Shown: positions 1-9,553, counted from the first letter of the stretch. The stretch: 64,000 nt of DNA from Simplicispira psychrophila DSM 11588 (GCF_000688255.1 NZ_JHYS01000003.1:124001-188000), one strand, 5' to 3'. Notes: generated by a model from the sequence alone, not told the origin. Numbers and translations are program-made.

Positions 1-1210
1 GTGCAGCGCGGTCAGCAAACAGGTCACGCACCGGTTCAAAGTTGTGCTGTGCCACGGCGTGCGACAGACGGCGCCAGAAGATGGTGTAGTCCACGCCGTT
101 CTCGACCAGCAGGCGCAGCCCGTTGTCCATCACATCGGCCTCGCCCGTCTGGGCGCTGGACAGACCCAGCTTGGCGCGCATCAGCGCCATGAACTCCGCC
201 GGAAAGCGGGTGCGATAAGAATCCAGCGCTGCCATGACCACGGCTGGCGCACCGATCAGCGGTTGCAGTGCCTGACCCAGGCGCAGCAGATTCCAGTAAA
301 CGACGTTGGGTTGGCGATCAAAGGCGTAGCGCCCCTGCGTGTCGCTGTGGTTGCAGATGTGGTTGGGCACAAAGGCATCCAAAAACTGGAAAGGCCCGTA
401 ATCGATGGTCAGACCCAGAATGCTCATGTTGTCGGTGTTGAGCACGCCGTGGCAAAAGCCCACCGCCTGCCACTGCGCGGCCAGCGTGGCAGTGCGCTCG
501 CTGACGGCCTGCAGCAGGGTGGCGTAGGCGTTTCCCTGGAATTCGCTGCTCTTGCGGCACGCTGGGTAGTGCCGGTCGATGACATAGTCGGCCAGTTGGC
601 GCAGCTCAAGCAATTGGTTGCGCGAGGCAAAATGCTCGAAATGGCCAAAGCGGATGAAGCTGGGTGCGGTGCGGGTGACGACGGCGGAGGTCTCGATAGT
701 TTCGCGCCGCACCGGGTTGGGCGAGCCAGTGACGCACAGCGCACGCGTCGTGGCAATGCCCAGCGCGTGCATGGCTTCGCTGCATAAAAATTCGCGGATG
801 CTGGAGCGCAGCACCGCCCGACCATCGCCCATGCGCGAGTACGGTGTCAGGCCACTGCCTTTGAGCTGTACCTCGGTGCCGGCAGCGGTTTCGCCTAGCA
901 ATATCGCGCGGCCGTCGCCCAGCTGGCCGGCCCAGACACCAAATTGGTGGCCGCTATAGACACTGGCCAGCGGATCGGTGCCGGCCAAGCGCTGGTTGCC
1001 CGAGAACACTTGCAACGCTGCGTCGGAATGGAACCAGTCCAGATCCAGCCCCAACTCCTGCGCCAGCCCGTCATTGCGCCCGACCCAGTGCGGTGCGGGC
1101 AGCGGCGTCGGGGCCAGACGGGTAAAAAACGCCGGGCTAAGCGCCGAAAAAGTGTTGTTCCAAGCCAGACCGCAGTCGGCGGCTACAGCATCGTGGACGT
1201 GTAAATTCAT
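1..1210 (-). CDS. selO: SelO family protein adenylyltransferase (partial, C-terminus outside window)
   Basis: First ~403 residues of SelO (YdiU/UPF0061). The family has a pseudokinase fold and transfers AMP from ATP to hydroxyl side chains of proteins; it has been linked to redox stress. Usual length is near 490 residues, so about the last 85 lie left of the window. Reading the minus strand from the ATG at 1210 shows the family motifs [27 protein letters not shown] and DYGPF; the last two carry the active-site Asn and Asp. No stop or frameshift is visible. It is divergent from the acyl-CoA ligase gene, with about 116 bp between the two starts. Confidence 0.93.
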   Translation of the reverse strand, partial: MNLHVHDAVAADCGLAWNNTFSALSPAFFTRLAPTPLPAPHWVGRNDGLAQELGLDLDWFHSDAALQVFSGNQRLAGTDPLASVYSGHQFGVWAGQLGDGRAILLGETAAGTEVQLKGSGLTPYSRMGDGRAVLRSSIREFLCSEAMHALGIATTRALCVTGSPNPVRRETIETSAVVTRTAPSFIRFGHFEHFASRNQLLELRQLADYVIDRHYPACRKSSEFQGNAYATLLQAVSERTATLAAQWQAVGFCHGVLNTDNMSILGLTIDYGPFQFLDAFVPNHICNHSDTQGRYAFDRQPNVVYWNLLRLGQALQPLIGAPAVVMAALDSYRTRFPAEFMALMRAKLGLSSAQTGEADVMDNGLRLLVENGVDYTIFWRRLSHAVAQHNFEPVRDLFADRAA

Positions 1211-1326
1211 TTTTTCATTGTCCCGCAGACGACATGGCCCAGTGCGGGCAGGGCCATGCGGGTGCGCGGCGCTGTCGATCCGGCGACACAATGCGGTGGA
1301 TTGGTAAAGCAACTAAAGGAGCACCT

Positions 1327-2964
1327 ATGCTGGGTTTGATGCAGAGTCAGCCATTGCTGATTTCGTCGTTGATGGAGTTTGCTGCGCGCCACCATGGTGA
1401 TGGCGAGATCGTCTCGCGCCGGGTCGAAGGCGATATCCACCGCTACACCTACCGCGACTTGGCCGCACGCGCCAAGCGCTTGGCCCATGCGCTGGACGCC
1501 CTGCCACTGGCATTTGGCGACCGTGTCGGCTCGCTGGCCTGGAACGGCTACCGCCACATGGAGATGTACTTTGGCGTCAGCGGCTCGGGACGGGTGCTGC
1601 ACACCATCAATCCGCGCTTGCACCCCGACCAAATTGCCTGGGTCATGAACCACGCCGAAGACCAAGTGCTGTGTTTTGAACTCAGCTTTTTGCCGCTGGT
1701 GCAGGCGGTGCACAAAAAGTGCCCGATGGTCAAAAAGTGGGTGATGCTGTGCGACGCCGACAAGCTACCCGCCGACAGCGGCATTCCGGGGCTGGTCAGC
1801 TACGAAGACTGGATTGGCGCTTACCCGGACACTTATGTGTGGCCGCAGTTTGATGAAAATACCGCCTCCAGCATGTGCTACACCAGCGGCACTACCGGCG
1901 ACCCCAAGGCGGCGCTCTACAGCCACCGCTCGACCACGCTGCACGCGTATGCCGCTGCGCTGCCGGATGTCATGTGCATCTCGGCACGCGACGCGGTGCT
2001 GCCGGTGGTGCCGATGTTCCACGTCAACGCTTGGGGCATTCCGTACTCGGCGGCACTGACCGGTTGCAAACTGGTGTTGCCCGGCCCGGCCATGGATGGC
2101 CAATCGATCTATGAGCTGATGGAAGCCGAACAGGTGACCTATGCCGCCGGCGTACCGACGGTGTGGCAGATGCTGCTGAGCTACATCGGGCCCAAGGGCT
2201 TGAAATTCTCCAGTCTCAAGCGCACCGTGATTGGCGGCTCGGCCTGTCCGCCGGCGATGATTACGGCTTTTCAGGAAGGCTACGGCGTCGAAGTGCTGCA
2301 CGCCTGGGGCATGACCGAAATCAGCCCGCTGGGCACCCTGTGTACGCTGAAGAACAAGCAACTCAAGCTGCCCAAAGACGAGCAGATGAAAATCCTGCAA
2401 AAGCAGGGCCGGGCCATTTATGGCGTGGACATGAAAATCGTCAATGGCGAGGGCCAAGAGTTGCCGTGGGATGGAAAAACCTATGGCGACCTGATGGTCA
2501 AGGGGCCGTGGATTTTGGACACTTATTACAAAGGCAGCAGCCCGCTGGTGGCCGACGAGTACGGCCAGCGCTGGTTCCCTACGGGCGATGTGGCGACCAT
2601 CGACCCCGACGGCTTCATGCAGATCACCGACCGCACCAAGGACGTGATCAAGTCCGGCGGTGAGTGGATCAGCTCCATCGACATTGAAAACATTGCCATG
2701 GGTCACCCGTCGGTGGCCATGGCTGCCTGCATTGGGATGCCGCACCCCAAGTGGGACGAGCGCCCGATTGTGGCGGTGGCGTTGAAAGCCGGTGCGCAGG
2801 TGACGCGTGAGGAGCTGCTGCAGTTCTACGAAGGCAAAATCGCCAAGTGGCAAATCCCCGATGACGTGGTGTTTGTCGATGCCATCCCCATCGGCGCCAC
2901 CGGCAAAATGCTCAAGGTCAGACTGCGTCAGGAGCTTAAAGATTACGTCCTGCCGACGCTGTAA
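1327..2964 (+). CDS. AMP-forming acyl-CoA synthetase (fatty or organic acid CoA ligase)
   Basis: 545 residues, ANL superfamily. It activates a carboxylic acid through an acyl-adenylate and transfers it to CoA. The phosphate-binding loop [10 protein letters not shown] sits near residue 185, and the C-terminal hinge and lid motifs are [13 protein letters not shown] and [15 protein letters not shown]. Overall sequence resembles medium/long-chain and DmdB-like ligases; the substrate cannot be read from sequence. ATG 1327 was chosen because AAAGGAG lies 5 bases upstream (1315-1321); an in-frame extension to 1234 lacks such a site. The gene ends at a strong terminator but points the same way as the following transporter and beta-oxidation genes, so a shared role in acid uptake and catabolism is likely. 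Confidence 0.9.
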   Translation: MLGLMQSQPLLISSLMEFAARHHGDGEIVSRRVEGDIHRYTYRDLAARAKRLAHALDALPLAFGDRVGSLAWNGYRHMEMYFGVSGSGRVLHTINPRLHPDQIAWVMNHAEDQVLCFELSFLPLVQAVHKKCPMVKKWVMLCDADKLPADSGIPGLVSYEDWIGAYPDTYVWPQFDENTASSMCYTSGTTGDPKAALYSHRSTTLHAYAAALPDVMCISARDAVLPVVPMFHVNAWGIPYSAALTGCKLVLPGPAMDGQSIYELMEAEQVTYAAGVPTVWQMLLSYIGPKGLKFSSLKRTVIGGSACPPAMITAFQEGYGVEVLHAWGMTEISPLGTLCTLKNKQLKLPKDEQMKILQKQGRAIYGVDMKIVNGEGQELPWDGKTYGDLMVKGPWILDTYYKGSSPLVADEYGQRWFPTGDVATIDPDGFMQITDRTKDVIKSGGEWISSIDIENIAMGHPSVAMAACIGMPHPKWDERPIVAVALKAGAQVTREELLQFYEGKIAKWQIPDDVVFVDAIPIGATGKMLKVRLRQELKDYVLPTL

Positions 2965-2996
2965 ATGCTGGCTACGCTAAAGCGTTGACTCCTCTT

Positions 2997-3023
2997 AGGC
3001 CCGATACTCCATCGGGCCTTTTT
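2997..3023 (+). terminator. Rho-independent terminator after the acyl-CoA ligase gene
   Basis: A perfect 9-bp stem (AGGCCCGAT / ATCGGGCCT) with a 5-base loop is followed by a T-run. It separates the ligase from the transporter operon, whose first start codon is only about 20 bases further on, so some read-through or a promoter within this short gap is needed for the transporter genes. Confidence 0.85.
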
Positions 3024-3046
3024 AATTTTGTCGTGACTATTGTTTG

Positions 3047-3925
3047 ATGAACGCTGAGTTTTTTGTGATCGCCCTGCTCAATGGCGTTAGCTATGGACTG
3101 CTGCTGTTCATGCTCAGTTCGGGGCTGACGTTGATTTTCAGCATGATGGGCGTGCTCAATTTTGCGCACACCAGCTTCTACATGTTGGGCGCGTACTTGG
3201 CTTACAGCCTGTCGGGCGTGGTTGGTTTTTGGCCGGCACTGGTGCTGGCGCCTTTGATGGTGGGCGTGCTGGGTGCGCTGTTTGAGCGCTACAGCCTGCG
3301 CCGCGTCCATAAATTTGGCCATGTGGCCGAGCTGCTGGTGACGTTTGGCCTGTCTTACCTGATTTTGGAAGTGGTGCAGCTGATCTGGGGGCGCGGCACG
3401 GTGCCCTATAGCCTACCGACGCAACTGCAAGGGCCGCTGTTTACGTTGTATGGCACGCAGTTTCCCAAGTCACGCGCCTTCATCATGCTGGTGGCGCTGG
3501 CGATGCTGGCGGCCGTGTGGTGGTTGCTGACACGCACTCGCATTGGCCTGGTCATACAAGCCGCCCTGCAACACCCCGACATGCTGCAAGCGCTGGGCCA
3601 CAACGTGCCGCGCGTGTTTATGAGCGTGTTTGGCGGCGGCTGCGCGCTGGCGGCGCTGGCGGGCGTGATTGGCGGCAATACCTACCTTACCGAGCCAGCG
3701 ATGGCCGGCTCGGTCGGCTCCATCATCTTTGTGGTGGTGGTGGTCGGCGGCATCGGCTCGCTGGCCGGGGCGTTTCTGGCTTCGCTGTTGATTGGCTTGG
3801 TGCAAACCTTTGCGGTGGCGATGGACGGCATTGCTGCACAAATGGCGCCGATCCTGCCGTACCTGCTATTGGTTTTGATGTTGATTTTTCGCCCCCAAGG
3901 CTTGCTGGGCGCGCGGGATGACTGA
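3047..3925 (+). CDS. Branched-chain amino acid-type ABC transporter permease (LivH family)
   Basis: 292 residues, about eight hydrophobic helices. It is one of two inner-membrane permeases of a HAAT-family importer. The N-terminus (NGVSYGLLLFMLSSGLTLIF) and the central GGIGSLAGAFLASLLIGLV segment are typical of LivH. ATG 3047 was preferred over the preceding in-frame TTG at 3044; no strong ribosome site precedes either. Its end overlaps the next gene by 8 bp, indicating translational coupling with LivM, LivG and LivF. HAAT importers carry amino acids, urea, aromatic acids or other organic acids; the context (acyl-CoA ligase, hydroxyacyl-CoA dehydrogenase) favours a carboxylate. Confidence 0.92.
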   Translation: MNAEFFVIALLNGVSYGLLLFMLSSGLTLIFSMMGVLNFAHTSFYMLGAYLAYSLSGVVGFWPALVLAPLMVGVLGALFERYSLRRVHKFGHVAELLVTFGLSYLILEVVQLIWGRGTVPYSLPTQLQGPLFTLYGTQFPKSRAFIMLVALAMLAAVWWLLTRTRIGLVIQAALQHPDMLQALGHNVPRVFMSVFGGGCALAALAGVIGGNTYLTEPAMAGSVGSIIFVVVVVGGIGSLAGAFLASLLIGLVQTFAVAMDGIAAQMAPILPYLLLVLMLIFRPQGLLGARDD

Positions 3926-5150
3926 GGTCGTCGCTGCACCGGCGTCCTTGAATGGGCGTCGCTGGCTGGTCTGGAGCTTGTTCGTGCTGTGGCTAGTGGT
4001 GGCGCCGCTGCTGTTCCCCAGCAGCTTGGCGCGCAGCATCTTGGCACAAATCGGCTACCTCGGCATCATTTGCCTGAGCTACAACCTCTTGCTCGGCCAA
4101 GGCGGCATGCTCAGCTTTGGCCATGCGGTGTATACCGGGCTCGGCTCTTTCATAGCCATTCACGCGATGAACTGGGCGGGCCAAGGCACGCTGATGATTC
4201 CGTTGGTCTGGGTGCCGCTGGTTGGCGGGCTGGCCGGCTTGCTGTGTGCGGCGCTGCTGGGCTTTGTCAGTACGCGCAAGTCAGGGACCACCTTTGCCAT
4301 GATTACTTTGGGCATGGGCGAACTGGTGGCAGCGATGGCGCTGATGTTTCCGCAGGTGTTTGGCGGCGAGGGCGGCATTACCGCCAACCGCGTGTACGGC
4401 GCGGGGTTCTTTGGCTTTCGCTTTGGACCAGGGCTGCAGGTGTATTACCTGATTTCCGTCTATACCTTCGTCTGCACCGCCGCCATGTTTGCCTTTACCG
4501 GCACGCCGCTGGGGCGTTTGTTGAACGCCGTGCGCGACAACCCTGAGCGCGTGGCCTTTATTGGCTACAACCCGCAGCACGTGCGTTATGCCGCATTCAT
4601 CATCGCAGGCTTCTTTGCCGGCGTGGGTGGTGCGTTAGCAGCTATCCATTTTGAAATAGTCACTGGCGCCGACAGCTTCAGCATGGCACGCTCGGGCAGT
4701 TTTTTGCTGTTCACCTTTTTGGGTGGTTCCACCTTCTTTTTTGGCCCGTTGATCGGTGCGGCGCTGTTGGTGCTGGGTTCAGTGCTGCTGTCTGAGTGGA
4801 CGCAGGCCTGGCTGCTGTACCTGGGGTTGGTGTTTTTGTGCATGGTGATGTACGCACCCGGTGGTATGGCCAGTTTGATCGTGTTGCAGTGGCGCGCGCT
4901 CCAGCGTGGTGAGCTGCGCGGCAGGATGCCGGCTTACTTTGCGCTGGGCGCCGCCTTGCTGCTGGCGCTGCTGGGCGCGGCGTGCTTGGTGGAGATGACC
5001 TACCACCTGCAACGCAACGCCATCGAGGGACCGGAGCTGCCATTTTTCGGCATCACGCTGGACGCCAGCGCGCCGCTCAGTTGGTGGGGTGCGGCTGGAC
5101 TGATGTTGACCGGCTTGGGCCTGTTTGCGCTAGGGCGGCGTAAATCATGA
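3918..5150 (+). CDS. Branched-chain amino acid-type ABC transporter permease (LivM family) with extra C-terminal helices
   Basis: 410 residues; second permease of the importer. The core LivM region (SYNLLLGQGGMLSFGHAVY near the N-terminus, GALAAIHFEIVTGADSF near residue 245) ends around residue 330. About 80 further residues contain two more predicted membrane helices, making it longer than the usual 320-360 residues. It overlaps livH by 8 bp at its start and the ATPase gene by 4 bp (ATGA) at its end. The function of the C-terminal extension is unknown. Confidence 0.9.
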   Translation: MTEVVAAPASLNGRRWLVWSLFVLWLVVAPLLFPSSLARSILAQIGYLGIICLSYNLLLGQGGMLSFGHAVYTGLGSFIAIHAMNWAGQGTLMIPLVWVPLVGGLAGLLCAALLGFVSTRKSGTTFAMITLGMGELVAAMALMFPQVFGGEGGITANRVYGAGFFGFRFGPGLQVYYLISVYTFVCTAAMFAFTGTPLGRLLNAVRDNPERVAFIGYNPQHVRYAAFIIAGFFAGVGGALAAIHFEIVTGADSFSMARSGSFLLFTFLGGSTFFFGPLIGAALLVLGSVLLSEWTQAWLLYLGLVFLCMVMYAPGGMASLIVLQWRALQRGELRGRMPAYFALGAALLLALLGAACLVEMTYHLQRNAIEGPELPFFGITLDASAPLSWWGAAGLMLTGLGLFALGRRKS

Positions 5151-5944
5151 CGAACACTCCCCCGCTAGCGCTGGAACTGCGCAACGTCCACAAGCGCTTT
5201 GGCCAAACCGACATCATCCGTGGCACCGACTTGGCGATCGCGCCCGGTGAGCGCGTGGCGCTGATTGGCCCGAATGGCGCCGGCAAATCGACGCTGTTCA
5301 ACCTGATCAGCGGCCGCTTTGCTCCCAGCAGCGGACAAATTTTTCTCAACGGCCAGCGCATCGACGGCAAGCAACCGTTTGAAATCAACCGCCTCGGCCT
5401 GTCGCGCAGTTTCCAAATCACGCACTTGTTTGCTGGCCTGAGCGTGTTTGACAACCTGCGCTGCGCCATCCTGTGGAGCTTGGGTTACCGCTACAGCTTC
5501 TTGCGCTTTCTGGCCCATTTACACGACGTCAATGCCCGCGCCCGCCAACTGATGGCGCAAATTCGCCTCGACACCCGGCGCAACGTGTTGGCCGCCAATC
5601 TGACCTACGCCGAGCAGCGTGCGCTAGAAATTGGCGTCACCATCGCCGGCAACGCCCCGGTCATCCTGCTGGACGAGCCGACGGCCGGCATGTCGCGCAG
5701 CGAAACCACGCGTTTTATCCAGCTGATCAAAGAAGTCACCGAAGGGCGCACCCTGCTGACGGTGGAGCACGACATGGGCGTGGTGTTTGGGCTGGCCGAC
5801 AAGATTGCGGTGCTGGTCTACGGTCAAATTATTGCCTTTGACACCCCCGACAAAGTGCGCGCCAACTCGCGCGTGCAAGAGGCTTATCTGGGTTCGGTGG
5901 TCGCCGACGCACCAGCCGAAGGTTACTTACATGTTAGAAATTAA
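5147..5944 (+). CDS. ABC transporter ATP-binding protein, LivG family
   Basis: 265 residues; cytoplasmic ATPase of the HAAT importer. It has an intact Walker A (GPNGAGKST, about residues 41-49), a LivG-type degenerate signature (LTYAEQRALEIG) and Walker B (VILLDEPTAGM), followed by the family's C-terminal extension (VRANSRVQEAYLG). Translation is coupled to LivM through a 4-bp ATGA overlap. It should form a heterodimer with the following LivF, which has an altered Walker A lysine, so this subunit probably carries one fully canonical ATP site. Confidence 0.93.
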   Translation: MTNTPPLALELRNVHKRFGQTDIIRGTDLAIAPGERVALIGPNGAGKSTLFNLISGRFAPSSGQIFLNGQRIDGKQPFEINRLGLSRSFQITHLFAGLSVFDNLRCAILWSLGYRYSFLRFLAHLHDVNARARQLMAQIRLDTRRNVLAANLTYAEQRALEIGVTIAGNAPVILLDEPTAGMSRSETTRFIQLIKEVTEGRTLLTVEHDMGVVFGLADKIAVLVYGQIIAFDTPDKVRANSRVQEAYLGSVVADAPAEGYLHVRN

Positions 5945-6626
5945 AAATTTCTATGCCGGTTACGGCCAAAGCCAAGTGCTGCACGGCGTAACGGGTGTGG
6001 TGCAACCGGGTGAAATCGTCGCCCTGTTGGGACGTAACGGCTCAGGCCGCTCCACACTGGCCAAGGCCATCATGGGCTTGGTCGATTGGCAGGGCACGCT
6101 GCGCTGGCAGGGCCAGAGTCTGCAAGGCAAACAGACCTGCGACATCGCCTACCTCGGCATCGGTTACGTGCCCGAAAGCCGTGATGTTTTCCCCACACTC
6201 ACCGTCGAACAAAACCTGTTGCTCGGACAAAAGAGCCACCACAAAAACAGCCGCTGGACGCTGCAGGACATGTACCAAATGTTCCCGCGCCTGCACGAGC
6301 GCCAGCACACCGCCGCTGGCGTGCTCTCGGGCGGCGAGCAGCAAATGCTGACGCTGTGCCGCACGCTGATGGGCGACCCTGAGCTGATGCTGATTGATGA
6401 GCCGACCGAAGGGCTGGCGCCGAAGCTGGTCGAGTTGGTCGGCGGCTATTTACAAGCGTTGAAAGCACGCGGCATTGCAGTGTTGTTGATTGAGCAAAAA
6501 CTCACCATTGCCCTGACCGTCTCCGACCGCGTGCTGGTAATGGGGCGCGGCAGCATCGTCTTTGACGGCACGCCGGCCCAGTTGCGCGCCAACCCGTCGG
6601 TGCGGCAAGAGTGGCTCGAAGTCTGA
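5931..6626 (+). CDS. ABC transporter ATP-binding protein, LivF family, with Arg in Walker A
   Basis: 231 residues; second ATPase of the importer. ATG 5931 was chosen because the protein then begins with the usual LivF N-terminus (MLEIKNFYAGYGQSQ); it overlaps the end of livG by 14 bp. The Walker A reads GRNGSGRST: the invariant lysine is Arg at residue 40 (codon CGC at 6048-6050). Signature LSGGEQQML and Walker B LMLIDEPTEGL are intact. The substitution may weaken one ATP site or be tolerated in this subfamily. The next gene starts 16 bp before this one stops. Confidence 0.92.
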   Translation: MLEIKNFYAGYGQSQVLHGVTGVVQPGEIVALLGRNGSGRSTLAKAIMGLVDWQGTLRWQGQSLQGKQTCDIAYLGIGYVPESRDVFPTLTVEQNLLLGQKSHHKNSRWTLQDMYQMFPRLHERQHTAAGVLSGGEQQMLTLCRTLMGDPELMLIDEPTEGLAPKLVELVGGYLQALKARGIAVLLIEQKLTIALTVSDRVLVMGRGSIVFDGTPAQLRANPSVRQEWLEV

Positions 6627-8200
6627 CCAGCACGCCCGAGACACTGGACGCTGACGCGCTGGCCTTGGCCGAGCGGGTGGCCGATGTGCGTCCGCTGCCG
6701 TCGGTGCGCCATCTGACCGCCGCGCCCCCAGCTGGCGGCGCTGCCTACTTTGTCCAAGCGCGCAGCCGCGCCCAAGCACAGGCGCCGCACTTGCCAGCGC
6801 CGCTGCGCTGCATCGATGCTGTCGAAGCTGCCACCCAGCGCTCCCTGGCCGACGGCTTGCTGTTCGAGCGTGAACTGTTCTTGCAATTGCTCGCGTCCAG
6901 CGAATCGCGTGCGCTGCGCCACCTGTTCCTAGCTGAGCGCGCTGCCGCCAAAATTCCCGATGTACCGGCCAATACGCCCCAGCGCAACATCCAGTCGGTG
7001 GCGGTGATTGGCGCCGGCACCATGGGCAGCGGCATTGCCATGTGCTTCCTCAACGCCGGCCTCCCCGTCGTGCTGCTGGAGACGCAGCAGTCCGCGCTGG
7101 ATCGGGGCCGTGCGCTCATCGACAAAAATTACGCCACCCAAGTCAGCAAAGGCAAGCTGACCCAGGCACGCTACGAGCAGCGCATGGCCTTACTGTCAGG
7201 CACGCTGGACTACGGTGATCTGCGCCATGCCGACTTGGTGATCGAAGCAGTGTTTGAGGACATCGGCGCCAAAGAAGCGGTGTTTCGCCAACTGGATGCG
7301 GTCTGCAAGCCCGGTGCCATCTTGGCCAGCAATACCTCGACACTGAATATCGACCAAATAGCGGCCTTCACCCAGCGTCCGCAAGATGTACTCGGCCTGC
7401 ATTTTTTCAGCCCGGCACAGGTGATGAAGCTGCTGGAAGTGGTGCGCGGCGCGCGCACTGCGCCCGAGGTGCTGGCCACCGTGATGGCGCTGGCTAAAAC
7501 TATTCGTAAAACTGCCGTGGTGTCGGGTGTGTGCGATGGCTTTATCGGCAACCGCATGATTGAGCAATACCTGCGCCAAGCAGGCTTTTTGCTCGATGAG
7601 GGCTGCACGCCAGCCCAGGTCGATCAGGCGATGGAAGCGTTTGGCATGGCGATGGGGCCGTTTCGCATGAGCGACCTGAGCGGCAATGACATCGGCTGGG
7701 CCATCCGCCAGCGTCGCTACCAAGAGCAACCGGACAAAAAATACAGCCGCACCGCCGATTTGCTGTGCGAGCAAGGACGCTTCGGGCAAAAAACCGGCGC
7801 TGGCTGGTACGACTACGTAGCCGGCCAGCGCGAGGCCTTGCCCAGCGCCGCCGTGCTGCAGCTGATTGAGCAACACCGCAGGGCCTTGGGCATCACACCG
7901 CGCACCATTACCGATGAAGAAATCGTCCAGCGCCTGGTGTTCAGCCTGGTCAACGAGGCCGCGCGCATCCTGGAGGAAGGCATTGCCAACAAGGCCAGCG
8001 ACATCGACGTGGTGTATATCTTTGGCTACGGTTTCCCGGTTCACCGCGGTGGACCGCTGCACTATGCCCATGAAGTGGGTTTGCACACGGTGCTGCAGAC
8101 CATGCAGCACTTTGCCCTCAATCCGCTGGACGACGCTGCGTTCTGGCAGCCTGCCGCCTTGCTGGCTCGTTTGGCTGCGCAGGACCAAACCTTTGCCTGA
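6611..8200 (+). CDS. 3-hydroxyacyl-CoA dehydrogenase, FadB/FadJ type lacking the enoyl-CoA hydratase domain
   Basis: 529 residues. It oxidises 3-hydroxyacyl-CoA to 3-ketoacyl-CoA with NAD+. The Rossmann motif VIGAGTMGSGIA begins near residue 131. Catalytic and C-terminal regions (HFFSPAQVMKLLEVVRG, GVCDGFIGNRMIEQY, GNDIGW) are intact. Residues 1-125 match the linker that joins hydratase and dehydrogenase halves in the ~700-residue bifunctional enzymes of this bacterial group, but the preceding crotonase-fold domain is absent. It starts with GTG inside the last codons of livF. A separate hydratase must supply the 3-hydroxyacyl-CoA. The alternative, a later start without the linker relic, is possible. 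Confidence 0.88.
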   Translation: MARSLTSTPETLDADALALAERVADVRPLPSVRHLTAAPPAGGAAYFVQARSRAQAQAPHLPAPLRCIDAVEAATQRSLADGLLFERELFLQLLASSESRALRHLFLAERAAAKIPDVPANTPQRNIQSVAVIGAGTMGSGIAMCFLNAGLPVVLLETQQSALDRGRALIDKNYATQVSKGKLTQARYEQRMALLSGTLDYGDLRHADLVIEAVFEDIGAKEAVFRQLDAVCKPGAILASNTSTLNIDQIAAFTQRPQDVLGLHFFSPAQVMKLLEVVRGARTAPEVLATVMALAKTIRKTAVVSGVCDGFIGNRMIEQYLRQAGFLLDEGCTPAQVDQAMEAFGMAMGPFRMSDLSGNDIGWAIRQRRYQEQPDKKYSRTADLLCEQGRFGQKTGAGWYDYVAGQREALPSAAVLQLIEQHRRALGITPRTITDEEIVQRLVFSLVNEAARILEEGIANKASDIDVVYIFGYGFPVHRGGPLHYAHEVGLHTVLQTMQHFALNPLDDAAFWQPAALLARLAAQDQTFA

Positions 8201-8271
8201 GTTGGGTAAACCACCCCTGCAACCCCCGGCCCTGTCATTCACTGGCATGATTCGGGAAAACCCTTGGTGGC

Positions 8272-9456
8272 ATGTGGCGCACTGGGGATGGCGCCTCTGC
8301 AAGGGGTAAAGAAAGGTTTCTGGTTTTGGCTTTGCCGCATTTCAAACTTGATTACAACCCGGCCCTGGATGGGCTGCGCGGCGTGGCCATCGTACTGGTG
8401 CTGCTGTCGCACGCCCATGTGCCGCTGTTTAACGGGGCATTTTTTGGCGTGGACCTGTTTTTCGTCCTCAGCGGGTTTCTGATCACCTCGCTGCTGCTGA
8501 TCGAGCACCAAGCCCACGGACGCCTGCAGTACTGGCGCTTTTACCGGCGCCGCTTTTTTCGCCTGATGCCAGCGCTGGCGCTGTTTTTGCTTGCCTACTG
8601 TTTGTTGGCGCCGCTGCTGTGGCCGGGGCTGGACGACGTCTATCAGGACGCTTTGGTATCCATCCTGTACTTGGCCGATTACGGTATCGCCTTTTTTGAC
8701 AGTCCGGAAACCTTGCTGCATATGTGGTCGCTGTCGGTGGAAGAGCACTTCTATCTGATCTGGCCGCCGCTGCTGGTGCTGCTGCGCCGCTCCCGTGGTG
8801 CGGTGTGGCGCCCGATTGCCTTGCTGTATCTGCTCAGCTGGTTGTGGCGCATTTTGTGGGTGGCGCAAGACCAGCAGTTTTACGAAATCTTTTTTCGCTT
8901 CGACACCCGCGCTTCGGGTTTGCTGGCGGGAGCCTTGCTGGCGGCGCTGATGGTGGAAAAGCCGCACTGGATCAAGTGGTTGCGCGCCCGCATGTCCTAC
9001 GCCATGTGGTTGCCGCTGTCCATTCCGCTGCTGATGGAGTTAGGCTGGGATAACCAGAGCGCCATGGTGTGGGGCCTCACAGTGGTCGAATTGGCAGCGG
9101 TGGTGCTGCTGGTGGCCGTACAGCAGCGCTCGGGGCTGGTGTACGACATGCTCAATGCCCCCGTGCTGGTGCGGCTGGGCACGCTGTCCTATGGCATCTA
9201 TCTGTGGCATTACCCGGTGGTGCGTTACCTGCGCGCTGACTACGCCTGGCCGGTGGTGGTAGTGCTGGGCTTGCTGATCTCGACCGCGCTGTCGGCCTTG
9301 TCGTTCTACACCCTGGAGCGCTGGGCCATGCGCTATCGCGATGGCGGCGATCGCCCCGAGGTGGGCAAGAATTTGACGCCTGCGGGCACGCGGGAGCCGG
9401 CAGGGGCCAGCAACAGGATGCCTGCACCCTCGGCGCTGGTGGGCGTGCTGCGTTAA
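8272..9456 (+). CDS. Acyltransferase-3 family membrane protein (OafA/YrhL-like)
   Basis: 394 residues, about ten predicted transmembrane helices. These proteins move acyl groups, usually acetyl, across the inner membrane onto polysaccharide, peptidoglycan or other extracytoplasmic acceptors. The family's N-terminal motif is clear: LDGLRGVAIVLVLLSHAHV, with the essential Arg and His, then FFGVDLFFVLSGFLIT. A second signature is WSLSVEEHFYLIWP. The start is uncertain: ATG 8272 has no ribosome site, while a TTG at 8326 is preceded by AAAGAAAGG and lies closer to the conserved region. No neighbouring polysaccharide gene identifies the acceptor. Confidence 0.88.
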   Translation: MWRTGDGASARGKERFLVLALPHFKLDYNPALDGLRGVAIVLVLLSHAHVPLFNGAFFGVDLFFVLSGFLITSLLLIEHQAHGRLQYWRFYRRRFFRLMPALALFLLAYCLLAPLLWPGLDDVYQDALVSILYLADYGIAFFDSPETLLHMWSLSVEEHFYLIWPPLLVLLRRSRGAVWRPIALLYLLSWLWRILWVAQDQQFYEIFFRFDTRASGLLAGALLAALMVEKPHWIKWLRARMSYAMWLPLSIPLLMELGWDNQSAMVWGLTVVELAAVVLLVAVQQRSGLVYDMLNAPVLVRLGTLSYGIYLWHYPVVRYLRADYAWPVVVVLGLLISTALSALSFYTLERWAMRYRDGGDRPEVGKNLTPAGTREPAGASNRMPAPSALVGVLR

Positions 9457-9553
9457 TCGCTGTCCGCCGTCCGCCATCTCCCAAGTGACAGGCTCGGTGC
9501 ACGCTCCAGCACACAATGAGCGCAGCCACACCACCACCCCAGGAGACACGCCC

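Noticed and set aside
1765-2853. A 362-codon minus-strand open frame opposite the acyl-CoA ligase gene
   Set aside because: No start signal and no family resemblance; the ligase on the plus strand explains the region.
4630-4670. A dispersed-repeat insertion within livM (GTTAGCAGCTATCC)
   Set aside because: The encoded GALAAIHFEIVT is the normal conserved LivM sequence, so the resemblance is coincidental.
7196-8302. A long minus-strand open frame opposite the hydroxyacyl-CoA dehydrogenase gene
   Set aside because: Same antisense GC-bias artefact; the plus strand encodes clear conserved motifs throughout.
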